Shown here: positions 16,589-26,497 of the stretch, piece by piece | Numbering within the stretch: position 1 is the first letter of the stretch | How the letters are laid out: every line of letters starts with the position of its first letter | NCBI RefSeq assembly: GCF_030295325.1 | Contig: NZ_AP027059.1 | Location: forward strand, 984,637-1,048,636 | From: Haliovirga abyssi | GTDB taxonomy: Bacteria > Fusobacteriota > Fusobacteriia > Fusobacteriales > Haliovirgaceae | Direction of reading: 5' to 3' | DNA: 64,000 nt | The notes under the pieces: model-generated | Databases searched by the model: none | Told to the model about the DNA's origin: nothing | What the model saw: the letters and a program-made list of their open reading frames with translations, nothing else | Program-made: the position numbers and the translations under genes

Positions 16589-17935
16589 ATGATAGGTGAG
16601 AGAATATGGCTAGAAAAAGATAGGGAATATGTTTGGCATCCATTTACTCAAATGAAAGACTATGAAAATAAAGATCATGTCTTGATAGAGAGGGGAGAAG
16701 GGATTTTTTTATATGATTATAATGGGAAAGAATATTATGACACAATAAGTTCATGGTGGGTAAATGTTCATGGACATAATAATGTTAGAATAAAAAAAGC
16801 CATAATAAAACAGATGGAAAAAATAGAACACGTTAATTTTTCTGGATTTACACACACTCCAGCGATAGAACTAGCAGAAAGAATCATAAATTTAATGCCA
16901 AAAGATTTAACAAGAGTGTTTTATTCGGATAATGGTTCTACGGCTGTGGAAGTTGCGTTAAAAATGTCATTTCAATATTGGAAAAACAAAGGTTTTGATA
17001 AAAAGAAAAATTTTATATATTTTGAAAATAGTTATCACGGGGACACAATTGGAGCTGTTAGTGTAGGAGGCGTTCAAGGATATCATGGACTATATAAGCC
17101 TTTACTTTTTGATTCTTTTATAAGTGAAGCTCCTAATTGCAAAAAATGTAAATATAATAAAGAGGCTAATAGTTGTCAACTAGAATGTTTAAATGGAATA
17201 GAAAAAATATTAGAAGAAAATAGTGAAACTATAAGTGGGGTTATAATCGAACCATTGATTCAAGCAGCAGGTGGGATGCATTTTTATTCTCCAAGAGTAT
17301 TAAAAAAATTGAGAGAGGTGACAAAACAATATAATGTTCATTTGATTATAGATGAAGTAGCAATGGGATTTGGAAGAACTGGGAAAATGTGGGCTTTTGA
17401 ACATGCGGGAATTACTCCTGATTTAGTTTCAATTTCTAAAGGGATTTCAGCTGGATATTTACCACTTGCAGCTACAATAGTTACTGATGATATATATAAT
17501 GCATTTTATGATGATTATAATAAAAACAAAACTTTTTTTCATGGACATTCTTATACAGCAAATCCACTTGCTTGTGCAGCTGGAATAGAAAGTTTAAAGA
17601 TATTCGAAGAAGATAAGTTATTAGAAAAGGTAAAAGAAACTAGTGAATATTTAGAAGAAAGTATGAAGGTATTTGAAAATAATGAACATATAGAAAACAT
17701 TAGATGTTTGGGATTAATTGCTGCAATGGATGTAGTTAAAAATAAAAAAACATCCGAAAAATATGACTCTAAAATTAGAATAGGTAAAAAGATATATGAA
17801 AAAGGATTTGAACATGGCTTGGTACTTAGACCGGTAGGAGATACAATATATTATTTTTTACCGTTATCTGTAAAAAAAGAGGATATAAAAGAGATAATAA
17901 AAAGAACCCAAGATGTGTTGTTGGGGGTTTTATAA
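16589..17935 (+). CDS. bioA: adenosylmethionine-8-amino-7-oxononanoate aminotransferase (BioA/BioK type)
   Basis: A class III PLP aminotransferase that makes 7,8-diaminopelargonate in biotin synthesis. Typical features are the start EYVWHPFTQM, SWWVNVHGH, the glycine motif around YSDNGSTAVEVALK, IIDEVAMGFGRTGKMWAFEH, and the PLP lysine Lys284 in SISKGISAGYLPL. A four-cysteine insert (about NCKKCKYNKEANSCQLEC) resembles the one I recall in Aquifex- and Bacillus-type BioA. Whether the amino donor is SAM or lysine cannot be told. No other bio genes are in the window. ATG 16589 has aaaggtgag upstream. Confidence 0.92.
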   Translation: MIGERIWLEKDREYVWHPFTQMKDYENKDHVLIERGEGIFLYDYNGKEYYDTISSWWVNVHGHNNVRIKKAIIKQMEKIEHVNFSGFTHTPAIELAERIINLMPKDLTRVFYSDNGSTAVEVALKMSFQYWKNKGFDKKKNFIYFENSYHGDTIGAVSVGGVQGYHGLYKPLLFDSFISEAPNCKKCKYNKEANSCQLECLNGIEKILEENSETISGVIIEPLIQAAGGMHFYSPRVLKKLREVTKQYNVHLIIDEVAMGFGRTGKMWAFEHAGITPDLVSISKGISAGYLPLAATIVTDDIYNAFYDDYNKNKTFFHGHSYTANPLACAAGIESLKIFEEDKLLEKVKETSEYLEESMKVFENNEHIENIRCLGLIAAMDVVKNKKTSEKYDSKIRIGKKIYEKGFEHGLVLRPVGDTIYYFLPLSVKKEDIKEIIKRTQDVLLGVL

Positions 17936-19186
17936 TTGCAGAAATTTAAAAAAATATGTGAAAAAGAGATTGGAGATTTTATAAAAAAAATAAAAAATAC
18001 AGATAAAAATTTAGAAGAGTTTAGAATGGATAATTGTGAATATTTTTTGTTTTTTGAAGATGATAATCCAATTGCTTATGCAATTATAGGAAAAGAGAGT
18101 GATGAATATTTTTTATATGATTTTTTTGTAAAAAAAGAAGAAAGATTTAGAAATGTAGGAACAAATTTTATGAAAAATATATTTGAAGAATTATCAAAAA
18201 ATAATGTAGATGAATTTTATTTGAAAAGTTGGGGGAATAATAAATATTTTTTTTTAAGGAATGGATTTATAGAAGAAAACGGGAAAATTTTTATAAAAGA
18301 TTTGATGATGTCAAAGAAAAGGCAAAAAGAAGGAATGTTTGGAACCATTGTATCTATAGTTGTAAATATATTTTTATCTATATTGAAAATAATGTTTGGA
18401 ATAATTGGAAAAAGTCATGGATTGATTGCTGACGGGATACATTCATTTTCAGATGTTATAACATCTGTTGTAATTCTTTTTACGTTGAAAATAGCATCAA
18501 AACCAGCTGACAACGAGCACCCATATGGGCATGGACAAGCAGAATCAATTGCAGGAAATATGGTTGGAGTGATACTAATAATTACAGCAGTTCAATTGAT
18601 TATAGAAAATATAAAATATCTTGTAGTTGGGAAGGATAAAACTGTTCCAGAAGGGATAACAATAATTATAGTTGTAATAGCAATTATAATAAAATTCATT
18701 TTATATAAATATAAAATGAATATGGCAATAAAATTAAATAATGATGCTATATTAGCAGATGCAAAAGATCATAAAAGTGATGTTATTTCTTCAATTGGAG
18801 TATTGGTTGGAATTTTATTAGCAATTAAATTTTCACCGATTTTTGATATATTAACAGGAATTTTAGTTGCAATATTAATAGGTAGGGAAGGAATAGAAGT
18901 TGTTATACATACATCTAATAAAATAATGGATGAGCAAGAAAAAAAGTTTATTTCTTCTATAGAAGAAATAGTTGAAAATACAGCTAAAGTATATAATATC
19001 CATAATATATTTATGAAAAGATCTGGCGATAAGGTGTATTTGGCTTTTCATATGAGAGTCAATGAAAATATGAGTGTAACAGAATCACATTTTATAGTAG
19101 ATGAGGTTATGATAAAAATTAAAAATAAGTATAAATTTGTAGAAGATATCATAATACACGTGGATCCGTTAAGGGAAAAAATATAA
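17936..19186 (+). CDS. fusion of a GNAT-like acetyltransferase domain to a cation diffusion facilitator
   Basis: Residues 1-130 look like a GNAT acetyltransferase: strands around YFLFFEDDNPIAYAIIG, a divergent acetyl-CoA loop ERFRNVGTNFMKNIFEEL and a final WGNNKYFFLRNGF strand. From about 138 the protein is a complete CDF/ZitB-type divalent metal exporter with six membrane helices; it shows SHGLIADGIHSFSDV, the metal site HPYGHGQAE, a second site in ILADAKDHKSDVISS, and a cytoplasmic ferredoxin-like tail to 416. TTG 17936 follows directly after the bioA stop and has ggggg 8 bases upstream; the frame is continuous with no sign of a frameshift. This domain pairing is not one I recognise. It ends at a strong terminator. 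Confidence 0.88.
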   Translation: MQKFKKICEKEIGDFIKKIKNTDKNLEEFRMDNCEYFLFFEDDNPIAYAIIGKESDEYFLYDFFVKKEERFRNVGTNFMKNIFEELSKNNVDEFYLKSWGNNKYFFLRNGFIEENGKIFIKDLMMSKKRQKEGMFGTIVSIVVNIFLSILKIMFGIIGKSHGLIADGIHSFSDVITSVVILFTLKIASKPADNEHPYGHGQAESIAGNMVGVILIITAVQLIIENIKYLVVGKDKTVPEGITIIIVVIAIIIKFILYKYKMNMAIKLNNDAILADAKDHKSDVISSIGVLVGILLAIKFSPIFDILTGILVAILIGREGIEVVIHTSNKIMDEQEKKFISSIEEIVENTAKVYNIHNIFMKRSGDKVYLAFHMRVNENMSVTESHFIVDEVMIKIKNKYKFVEDIIIHVDPLREKI

Positions 19187-19193
19187 TTAAAAA

Positions 19194-19232
19194 AATCAAA
19201 AAAGTTCTGTCTTGGGCAGAGCTTTTTTGATT
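19194..19232 (+). terminator. intrinsic terminator after the GNAT-CDF gene
   Basis: An 11-bp perfect inverted repeat (aatcaaaaaag / cttttttgatt) is extended by ttctg/cagag. It has T-runs on both sides and could act in both directions. Confidence 0.92.
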
Positions 19233-19265
19233 GGTGAACAAATGTAGAATTCTAGTTATTTTAGG

Positions 19266-19294
19266 TTGAAACTATGTTGAAAATATAGTATAAT
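19266..19294 (+). promoter_or_regulatory. promoter of ktrB-ktrA
   Basis: TTGAAA (19266-19271), a 17-bp spacer, TATAAT (19289-19294); the transcript would begin about 25 bases before ATG 19325. Confidence 0.85.
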
Positions 19295-19324
19295 GTATAA
19301 GTTATTTTATAATTGGAGGGTTCT

Positions 19325-20668
19325 ATGGGAAGTTTTTTTAAATTAAAGAAAAAGACTCCATCGCAAATTTTGATAAACTCTTTTTTGGTTATTATTTTTA
19401 TAGGTACAACATTGTTGTCGTTACCTATATCGAAAACTAATAATGGTTCATTTGATATTGTTACAGCTATCTTTACAGCAACTTCAGCAGTATCAGTAAC
19501 AGGTTTATCAATTGTAGATGTAAGCACTTATTACAATGATTTTGGAAAAGTAATTATTTTGATATTAATTCAACTAGGTGGGCTTGGAATTATGACATTT
19601 TCATCTATAATAATGTTGATAATCGGAAGAAGAATAACTTATGAAGAAAAGAAAATTTTGCAAGAAGATTTAAATCAAGAAAAGCTTGGTGGAATAATAC
19701 ATTTTATAAAAAAGCTGTTTTTTACAGTTGCAACAATAGAATTAATAGGAGCTATATTTTTATTTATAGAATTTTCTAAACAGTTTGGATTTACAAACAG
19801 AGCTCTGTTTTATTCAATATTCCATTCTGTGTCAGCGTTTTGTAATGCAGGATTTTCTCTGTTTGGAGATAGTTTAGTACAATATAAAAGTAACTATATT
19901 ATAAATATAGTTATTTCATCTTTGATTGTATTAGGAGGTATTGGATTTTCTGTAATTAATGGATTTATTGGATATACAAAAACTGGTAAAAAAAAGTTTT
20001 CTTTAACATCTAGAATGGCAATAAAAATTAGTATATGGATGATAGTAATTGGGACTATTTTAATATTTTTTACTGAAGGATCAAATGTAAAAACTATTGG
20101 AGATTTGAATTTTTTTGACAAATTGTTGGCTTCATTATTTCAAAGTATAACTACTAGGACAGCTGGATTTAATACTGTTTCAATTGGAGATTTGAAACCA
20201 GCAACCATATTTTTATTTATAGTGTGGATGTTTATTGGTGCATCACCAGGATCTACTGGCGGCGGAATTAAAACGACAACTTTTGGAGTAATTATTTACT
20301 CTGTTTTTTCAATTATAAGAAATAAAAAAGATGTTGAAATTAAAAACAGAAGAATATCTTGGCATATTTTAAATAGAGCATTAGCTATTTTGGTGATTTC
20401 TCTTTTTTATGTAATTTTAATAACGTTATCAATTTTAATTGTAGAAGAAAAAGATTTTATTCAAATATTTTTTGAAGTTATTTCAGCATTTGGAACTGTT
20501 GGATTATCAATGGGAGTTACTGCTGATTTGACTACGTTTTCAAAAGTTTTATTAATAATTACAATGTTAGTAGGAAGAGTAGGACCATTAACTTTTGCAT
20601 TAGCATTAGGGGAAAATTTGGAAAAGCCAAAATATAGATATCCAAGAGAAAATATATCAGTTGGATAA
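19325..20668 (+). CDS. ktrB: KtrB/TrkH-family potassium uptake channel subunit
   Basis: A 447-residue integral membrane protein with the four membrane-pore-membrane repeats of the TrkH/KtrB family, which moves K+ (often Na+-coupled). Selectivity-filter segments include ATSAVSVTGL, VSAFCNAGFSLFG, QSITTRTAGFNTV and SAFGTVGLSMGV. The gate-loop region is GASPGSTGGGIKTTT. The size and the adjacent single-RCK partner point to KtrB rather than the longer TrkH. I start at ATG 19325; the in-frame TTG 19313 overlaps the ggaggg ribosome site. ktrA follows 32 bases later. Confidence 0.94.
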   Translation: MGSFFKLKKKTPSQILINSFLVIIFIGTTLLSLPISKTNNGSFDIVTAIFTATSAVSVTGLSIVDVSTYYNDFGKVIILILIQLGGLGIMTFSSIIMLIIGRRITYEEKKILQEDLNQEKLGGIIHFIKKLFFTVATIELIGAIFLFIEFSKQFGFTNRALFYSIFHSVSAFCNAGFSLFGDSLVQYKSNYIINIVISSLIVLGGIGFSVINGFIGYTKTGKKKFSLTSRMAIKISIWMIVIGTILIFFTEGSNVKTIGDLNFFDKLLASLFQSITTRTAGFNTVSIGDLKPATIFLFIVWMFIGASPGSTGGGIKTTTFGVIIYSVFSIIRNKKDVEIKNRRISWHILNRALAILVISLFYVILITLSILIVEEKDFIQIFFEVISAFGTVGLSMGVTADLTTFSKVLLIITMLVGRVGPLTFALALGENLEKPKYRYPRENISVG

Positions 20669-20700
20669 AAAAATGTTATTTTTTTATTAGGAGGGAAACA

Positions 20701-21357
20701 ATGAAACAGTTTTTAGTGGTAGGTCTTGGTCGATTTGGGACAAGTGTTGCAAGTACATTATTTGAAAATGATGAAAGTATATTAGCGTTAGATAAAAATG
20801 AAGATATAGTACAAGAATCTATAAACAATAACTTAATTGATAATGGAATCACTGTAGATGCAACAGATATGAATACTTTAAAAAATTTAGGAGTAAGTAA
20901 TTTTGATGTAGCATTTGTATGTATAGGGACTAATATCCAAGATAGTATATTAATAACGTTAAATTTGAAAGAATTGGGCATTCCTAAAATAATAGCAAAA
21001 GCTTTAACCGAAGCACATGGAAAAGTTTTGAAAAAAATTGGAGCAGATGAGATTATATTTCCAGAAGTATATATGGGGCAAAGGGTAGCGTTAAAAGAGA
21101 TTGATCCTAATATTTTGGAACATATAAAATTTTCAGATAAACATATTTTGGTAGAGATAAAAGCACCAAATAAATTTTACGGAAAGACATTAGAGAAATT
21201 GGCATTAAGAAAAAAATACAATATTAATATAATAGGAATAAAAAGAAGCGATAAAGAATTGGAAATAAATCCAATGGGAGATACAAAAATAGAGAATGGA
21301 GATACATTAATAGCTATCACTGATTCAAAAACAGCAAAAGAACTAGAAGAGCTATAA
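20701..21357 (+). CDS. ktrA: KtrA/TrkA potassium channel regulatory subunit
   Basis: A 218-residue cytoplasmic RCK protein: RCK_N Rossmann domain with [10 protein letters not shown] and the acidic end of strand 2 (LALDKN), followed by RCK_C from about residue 135. It forms an octameric ring that gates KtrB in response to nucleotides. One RCK unit rather than two supports KtrA. The ribosome site taggaggg lies 6 bases before ATG. A 16-bp gap separates it from mnmG. Confidence 0.94.
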   Translation: MKQFLVVGLGRFGTSVASTLFENDESILALDKNEDIVQESINNNLIDNGITVDATDMNTLKNLGVSNFDVAFVCIGTNIQDSILITLNLKELGIPKIIAKALTEAHGKVLKKIGADEIIFPEVYMGQRVALKEIDPNILEHIKFSDKHILVEIKAPNKFYGKTLEKLALRKKYNINIIGIKRSDKELEINPMGDTKIENGDTLIAITDSKTAKELEEL

Positions 21358-21373
21358 CAGAGGAGGAGCAGAA

Positions 21374-23245
21374 TTGTTTAATTATGATGTATTAGTTGTT
21401 GGGGCAGGTCATGCTGGATGTGAAGCAGCGCTTGCAGCAGCAAGAATGGGGTTGAAAACAGGAATTTTTACAATAACTTTAGATAATATAGGAGTAATGT
21501 CTTGTAATCCTTCTGTAGGAGGACCTGCAAAAGGTCATCTTGTTAAGGAGATAGATGCACTTGGTGGAGAAATGGCAAGAAATGCAGACAAAACATCTAT
21601 TCAAGTTAGGGTGTTAAATACAAAAAAAGGACCAGCAGTTAGAGCTTTAAGAATTCAAGCTGATAAAAAACTTTATCATATGGAAATGAAAAAAACATTA
21701 GAAAATACAGATAACTTAGACGTTATTCAAGGATTGGTTACAGATATATTAGTAGAAGATTCTAAGATAATTGGATTAAGAATAAAAGAAGGTATGGAAT
21801 ATAGAAGCAAAACAATAGTTATAGCAACAGGTACATTTATGAGAGGGCTAATACATATTGGAAACACTAAATTTAGAGGTGGAAGAATGGGTGAACTTCC
21901 TTCTGATGAGTTGCCAGAATCACTAGAAAAAATTGGGCTAAATTTAGGCAGATTTAAAACAGGTACGCCTCCAAGAATTGATGCTAGAACAATAAATTAT
22001 GAAAAAGTAGAAGAGCAACCTGGAGATATTGGGATTTTAAAATTTTCAAAGAGAACTTCTGATGAGGAAACTTTGAGTAAAAAACAGGTACCTTGCTACA
22101 TAACATACACAAATGAAAAAGTTCATAATTTTGTATTGGATAATATAGATAGAGCTCCTCTTTTTAATGGTTCAATACAAGGGGTTGGACCTAGATATTG
22201 TCCTTCTATTGAAGATAAAATAGTAAGACATCAAGATAAAGCAAGGCATCATATATTTTTAGAACCAGAAGGGTACAATACTAATGAGATATATGTAAAT
22301 GGTATGGCAACAAGTTTACCAACAGATATACAGTATGAAATGTTACAAAATATGGTTGGATTAGAAAAAAGCAAGATAATGAGATATGGGTATGCAATTG
22401 AATATGATTATATACTTCCAGAAGAATTAAAATATACTTTAGAGACAAAAAAAATAAAAGGATTATTTTTAGCAGGACAAATAAATGGAACTTCTGGATA
22501 TGAAGAAGCGGCATCTCAAGGATTAATTGCAGGTATAAACGCAGGATTATTGGTACAAGGAAAAGAACAAATTATATTAGATAGAGCAGATTCGTATATA
22601 GGGACTTTAATTGATGATTTAGTAACAAAAGGGACAAAAGAACCATATAGAATGTTTACAGCTAGATCAGAATACAGACTTGTTTTAAGAGAAGATAATG
22701 CAGATTTAAGATTAACAGAAATTGGATATAAAATAGGTCTAGTACCAGAAAAAGAATATAATAGAGTTAAAGAAAAAGAAAAAAATGTTAAAGAGACTAT
22801 TGAATTAATGGAAAATATAAATGTGGGGCCATCTAATGAAAAAATTCAAAAATTATTAGATGAAATTGGAGAAACTAGATTAAAAAGTGGGACTACAGCG
22901 AAAGAGTTGTTAAAAAGGCCTAAAATTAAATATGAAAATTTAAAAAATATATTTGATGAAATAAAAGAATTTTATAGAGAAACAGAAGAGCAAATTGAAA
23001 TACAAGTGAAATATGAAGGATATATTGAAAAACAGTTAAAAATGATAGAAAAACATAAAAAATTAGAAAACAAAAAAATATATGATGATTTTAATTATGA
23101 TAATGTTATGGGATTAACAAACGAAGCAAGAGAAAAACTAAAAAAAATTAGACCTATAAATGTTGGACAAGCATCAAGGATTTCAGGGGTATCTCCAGCG
23201 GATATAGCTATATTAATACTTTATGTAGAGGGAAAGAAAAGATGA
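21374..23245 (+). CDS. mnmG: tRNA uridine-5-carboxymethylaminomethyl modification enzyme MnmG (GidA)
   Basis: A FAD-dependent partner of MnmE for wobble-uridine modification. The FAD motif [19 protein letters not shown] is at the N-terminus, followed by [23 protein letters not shown], the [12 protein letters not shown] signature and [18 protein letters not shown]. The length of 623 is typical. The start is TTG, fixed by gaggaggag 6 bases upstream and by the conserved N-terminus. It overlaps rsmG by 4 bases. mnmE is not adjacent. Confidence 0.97.
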   Translation: MFNYDVLVVGAGHAGCEAALAAARMGLKTGIFTITLDNIGVMSCNPSVGGPAKGHLVKEIDALGGEMARNADKTSIQVRVLNTKKGPAVRALRIQADKKLYHMEMKKTLENTDNLDVIQGLVTDILVEDSKIIGLRIKEGMEYRSKTIVIATGTFMRGLIHIGNTKFRGGRMGELPSDELPESLEKIGLNLGRFKTGTPPRIDARTINYEKVEEQPGDIGILKFSKRTSDEETLSKKQVPCYITYTNEKVHNFVLDNIDRAPLFNGSIQGVGPRYCPSIEDKIVRHQDKARHHIFLEPEGYNTNEIYVNGMATSLPTDIQYEMLQNMVGLEKSKIMRYGYAIEYDYILPEELKYTLETKKIKGLFLAGQINGTSGYEEAASQGLIAGINAGLLVQGKEQIILDRADSYIGTLIDDLVTKGTKEPYRMFTARSEYRLVLREDNADLRLTEIGYKIGLVPEKEYNRVKEKEKNVKETIELMENINVGPSNEKIQKLLDEIGETRLKSGTTAKELLKRPKIKYENLKNIFDEIKEFYRETEEQIEIQVKYEGYIEKQLKMIEKHKKLENKKIYDDFNYDNVMGLTNEAREKLKKIRPINVGQASRISGVSPADIAILILYVEGKKR

Positions 23246-23952
23246 AAAAAATATTAGAAAAAGGGTTAGGAATAATTAATTTAAAATTAGATGAAAAAAC
23301 TATGGATAAATTATGTGTTTATGGAGAGTTTTTGCAAAAAAAAAATAAGATTGTGAACTTAACATCTATAATAGATGATGAAGGAATAATAGAAAAACAT
23401 TTTATTGATTCATTGTTATTGCAAAAATATTTGGAAAATTATGAAGGTGTAGAAATTAAAAATGTTATAGATGTTGGAACTGGAGCTGGTTTTCCAGGTA
23501 TGGTACTAGCAATTGTAAATCCTAATATAAATTTTACTTTAATAGATTCAATAGGAAAAAAAGTAGAGTTTTTAAAAGAGTTAAAAGAAAAATTAGGAAT
23601 AGAAAATGTGAATATTTATAAAACAAGAGCAGAAGATTTTATTAAAGAAAATCGGGAAAAATTTGATATTGGAGTTTGTAGAGCAGTATCGGAGTTAAGA
23701 GTTATTTTAGAGTATATAATTCCTTTTTTAAAAGTTGGGGGTTCTTTTTTAGCACAAAAAGTTAATTATGAACAAGAGTTAGAAGAGGCAAAGAATGCTT
23801 TAGAATTATTAAATGGAGAAGTTATAAAAATAGATAAAATGAGATTGCCATTTAATGGTGAAAATAGAGTTGTATTAAATATAAAAAAAACTAAAACGAC
23901 AGACAAAAGATATCCGAGAAGAGCAGGAATACCGGTAAAAAGACCATTATAA
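23242..23952 (+). CDS. rsmG: 16S rRNA (guanine-527-N7) methyltransferase RsmG (GidB)
   Basis: A SAM-dependent methyltransferase of 236 residues acting on G527 of 16S rRNA. It shows [19 protein letters not shown], the SAM loop [34 protein letters not shown] and the family's arginine-rich ending ([14 protein letters not shown]). It overlaps mnmG by ATGA, implying translational coupling. The mnmG-rsmG-parA-parB order is the classic cluster often near the replication origin. Confidence 0.96.
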   Translation: MKKILEKGLGIINLKLDEKTMDKLCVYGEFLQKKNKIVNLTSIIDDEGIIEKHFIDSLLLQKYLENYEGVEIKNVIDVGTGAGFPGMVLAIVNPNINFTLIDSIGKKVEFLKELKEKLGIENVNIYKTRAEDFIKENREKFDIGVCRAVSELRVILEYIIPFLKVGGSFLAQKVNYEQELEEAKNALELLNGEVIKIDKMRLPFNGENRVVLNIKKTKTTDKRYPRRAGIPVKRPL

Positions 23953-23963
23953 AGAGGTGAAAG

Positions 23964-24725
23964 ATGAAAGTAATATCTATTTTAAATCAAAAAGGTGGAG
24001 TGGGGAAGACAACAACAACAGTTAATTTGTCAAGTTATTTAGCTAAAATGGGAAAAAGAGTATTATTGGTAGATATGGATCCACAAGGAAATGCAACTAC
24101 TGGAATTGGAATTGATAAATCAGAATTAGAAAATTCAATATACAACCTTATATTAGATGATGTAGCAATAAAAAAAATTATAATTAATAGAAAAGAAAAT
24201 TTAGATGTTTTACCAGCAAAAATAGATTTAGCAGGAGCTGAAATAGAATTAGTTGGGAAAATATCTAGAGAAACAAGACTAAAAAAGAAATTAGATGAAA
24301 TTAAAAATGAGTATGATGTTGTATTGATAGATTGTCCACCTTCTTTGGGGCTACTGACATTAAATGCACTTACAGCATCTAATGATATAATAATACCAAT
24401 ACAATGTGAATTTTATGCATTAGAGGGTTTGAGCCAACTGTTAAATACAATAAATCTTATAAAAAAAGAGTTAAATCCTGAATTGAATATAGCTAAAATA
24501 TTACTTACAATGTATGATAAAAGATTGAAACTATCTGAGGAAGTTTCAAATGAAATTAGAACTTATTTTAAAGAAAAAGTATTTGAAAATGTAATTCCAA
24601 GAAATATAAAATTAACAGAAGCACCAAGTTATGGAAAAACTATAGACGAATATGATATGAATTCAAATGGAGCAAAAGCATATTATGAAATTGCAAAGGA
24701 AGTGATAAATAGTGGAATCATCTAA
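23964..24725 (+). CDS. parA: ParA/Soj chromosome partitioning ATPase
   Basis: A 253-residue deviant Walker ATPase: KGGVGKTTTTVNLS near the N-terminus, VDMDPQGNATTG, and LIDCPPSLGLLTLNAL. There is no N-terminal DNA-binding extension, which is typical of chromosomal Soj rather than plasmid type Ia ParA. It partners with ParB to segregate origins. aaagaggtg lies 6 bases upstream; it overlaps parB by 14 bases. Confidence 0.96.
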   Translation: MKVISILNQKGGVGKTTTTVNLSSYLAKMGKRVLLVDMDPQGNATTGIGIDKSELENSIYNLILDDVAIKKIIINRKENLDVLPAKIDLAGAEIELVGKISRETRLKKKLDEIKNEYDVVLIDCPPSLGLLTLNALTASNDIIIPIQCEFYALEGLSQLLNTINLIKKELNPELNIAKILLTMYDKRLKLSEEVSNEIRTYFKEKVFENVIPRNIKLTEAPSYGKTIDEYDMNSNGAKAYYEIAKEVINSGII

Positions 24726-25587
24726 GTCATCTAAAACAAGATTAGGAAAAGGATTAAATGCCTTAATAAAAAGTGATAAAAATGACTCAGAAAAAAACAG
24801 TTCAAATTATATATTAGAGATAGAGATTGATAAAGTAAAGCCGAACCCACTGCAGCCAAGAAAAAAATTTGATGAAAGTAAAATTATAGAGTTGGCATCT
24901 TCTATTAAGGAAAATGGGATATTACAACCTATAATCGTTAGAGAAAAAGGAGATATATATGAAATAATTGCTGGGGAAAGAAGATATAGAGCATCTTTAT
25001 ATTTAAAATTAGAAAAAATTTCAGTTATAGTTAAGAATGCTGCAGAAGATGAAAGTTTAGAATTAGCTATTATAGAAAATATTCAAAGAGAGGATCTAAA
25101 TCCTATTGAAGAAGGAGAAGCTTATCAGTCATTGATAGTTAAATATGGTTATACTCAAGAAGTGTTAGCAAATAAATTGGGAAAAAAAAGAAGTACAATA
25201 ACGAATACATTAAGATTATTAAAGTTATCCACTAAAATAAAGCAAGATATTATTGTGGGGAAAATTTCTTCGGGACATGCAAGAGCGTTATTATCATTAA
25301 AAGATGAAGATGAACAAGAGAAACTATCTAATAAAATAACAAAAGAAAAGTTATCAGTAAGAGAAACTGAAAAGTTAATAAAATTAAAAAAAGTTGTGAA
25401 GAATGAAAAAGTAAAACATAGAGAGAAAAGTATTGAAACAATAGAGGTAGAAAAAAAGCTAACAGAATATTTAGGAGCTAAAGTTAGAATAAAAAAAATG
25501 AAAGACAAAAAAGGACAGATAGTTATAGAATATTATTCAAATGGGGATTTGGAAAGATTATTGGAAACAATTTGTATAACAAAATAA
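24712..25587 (+). CDS. parB: ParB/Spo0J centromere-binding CTPase
   Basis: The N-terminal domain has the CTP-binding motifs NPLQPRKKFDE and GERRYRAS, then ENIQREDLNPIEE. A helix-turn-helix follows (about 135-180, LANKLGKKRSTITNTLRLLKL). The C-terminal dimerisation region is 235-291. At 291 residues it is of normal length. The start is GTG, overlapping the end of parA by 14 bases, with aaaggaag about 8 bases upstream; the N-terminus (KTRLGKGLNALI) matches the family. No consensus 16-bp parS site was seen in the window. Confidence 0.95.
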   Translation: MESSKSSKTRLGKGLNALIKSDKNDSEKNSSNYILEIEIDKVKPNPLQPRKKFDESKIIELASSIKENGILQPIIVREKGDIYEIIAGERRYRASLYLKLEKISVIVKNAAEDESLELAIIENIQREDLNPIEEGEAYQSLIVKYGYTQEVLANKLGKKRSTITNTLRLLKLSTKIKQDIIVGKISSGHARALLSLKDEDEQEKLSNKITKEKLSVRETEKLIKLKKVVKNEKVKHREKSIETIEVEKKLTEYLGAKVRIKKMKDKKGQIVIEYYSNGDLERLLETICITK

Positions 25588-25600
25588 GGAGAGAAATTTT

Positions 25601-26467
25601 ATGGCTCAAGATAATGATAGAATAAAAAAAATAATATCAAAAATAGATGATTTGCCAACACTTCCAATTGTAGTTACGCAGTTAATGGAATTAGTGGATA
25701 ATCCTATGAGTACAGCAAGAGATATTAATAATGTAATAAAAACTGACCAATCTTTAACTGCCAAAACATTAAAATTGGTAAATTCAGCTTATTATGGGTT
25801 TCCAAGATCAATAGCAACTGTTACAGATGCAGTAGTAATATTAGGGTTTAATACAGTACGTAGTTTGGCTCTTAGTGCTACAGTTTGTAAAATGTTTTCT
25901 GGAAAAACAGAAAGTTTTGATAGAGGAGAACTTTGGGAGCACTCAATTGCAGTAGCATTTGCATCTAGAATTATAGCAAAAAAAGTAAAATATCAAGAGG
26001 AAGAAGAAGCGTTTGTTGTGGGACTTTTGCATGATATTGCTAAAATTGTAGAAGATCAATATTTTCATGATGATTTTGTGAAAGCAATAGAAGAATCAAA
26101 AAGTAAAAAAATAGATTTAACAGTAGCTGAAAAAGAGTATATAGGAATGGATCATTCGTTAATAGGTAGAAGAGTAGCTGATAAATGGAGTTTACCTTCT
26201 AAGGTTACAAAAGTAATAGGGTATCATCATCAACCACAGTTTGCAGGAGTAGGAGAAGATAAAGTATTAGCCTCAATAGTTCATGTGGCAGATGTTGTAG
26301 TTAAAATAAGAAAAATTGGAAATAGTGGAAATTATGGTCCATTGTCAATAAATAAAGCTGCAGTAGAAACATTAAAAATATCAAAAAAAGATTTAGCAGA
26401 CACTGTACAAAAATTAGTAGTTGAGATGAAGAAAGCAGCTGATTTTTTAAAGATAGTTCAAGAATAG
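25601..26467 (+). CDS. HDOD domain signalling protein
   Basis: A 288-residue soluble protein with an HDOD domain over most of its length: DDLPTLPIVVTQLMEL, TDQSLTAKTLKLVNSAYYGFP, and the HD-like helix AFVVGLLHDIAKIV with a metal-type H-D pair, plus IGYHHQPQF. HDOD proteins lack proven enzymatic activity and act in signalling, often with two-component or c-di-GMP systems. It starts 13 bases after parB, so it is likely co-transcribed with the partition genes. Its partner is unknown. Confidence 0.92.
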   Translation: MAQDNDRIKKIISKIDDLPTLPIVVTQLMELVDNPMSTARDINNVIKTDQSLTAKTLKLVNSAYYGFPRSIATVTDAVVILGFNTVRSLALSATVCKMFSGKTESFDRGELWEHSIAVAFASRIIAKKVKYQEEEEAFVVGLLHDIAKIVEDQYFHDDFVKAIEESKSKKIDLTVAEKEYIGMDHSLIGRRVADKWSLPSKVTKVIGYHHQPQFAGVGEDKVLASIVHVADVVVKIRKIGNSGNYGPLSINKAAVETLKISKKDLADTVQKLVVEMKKAADFLKIVQE

Positions 26468-26497
26468 AAATTAATTTTTTAAAAATAGGTGGAATTT

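Noticed and set aside
19325..26467. parS site for ParB
   Set aside because: No 16-bp palindrome close to the usual consensus was found; isolated cacgtg cores at about 19157 and 30666 lack the flanks.
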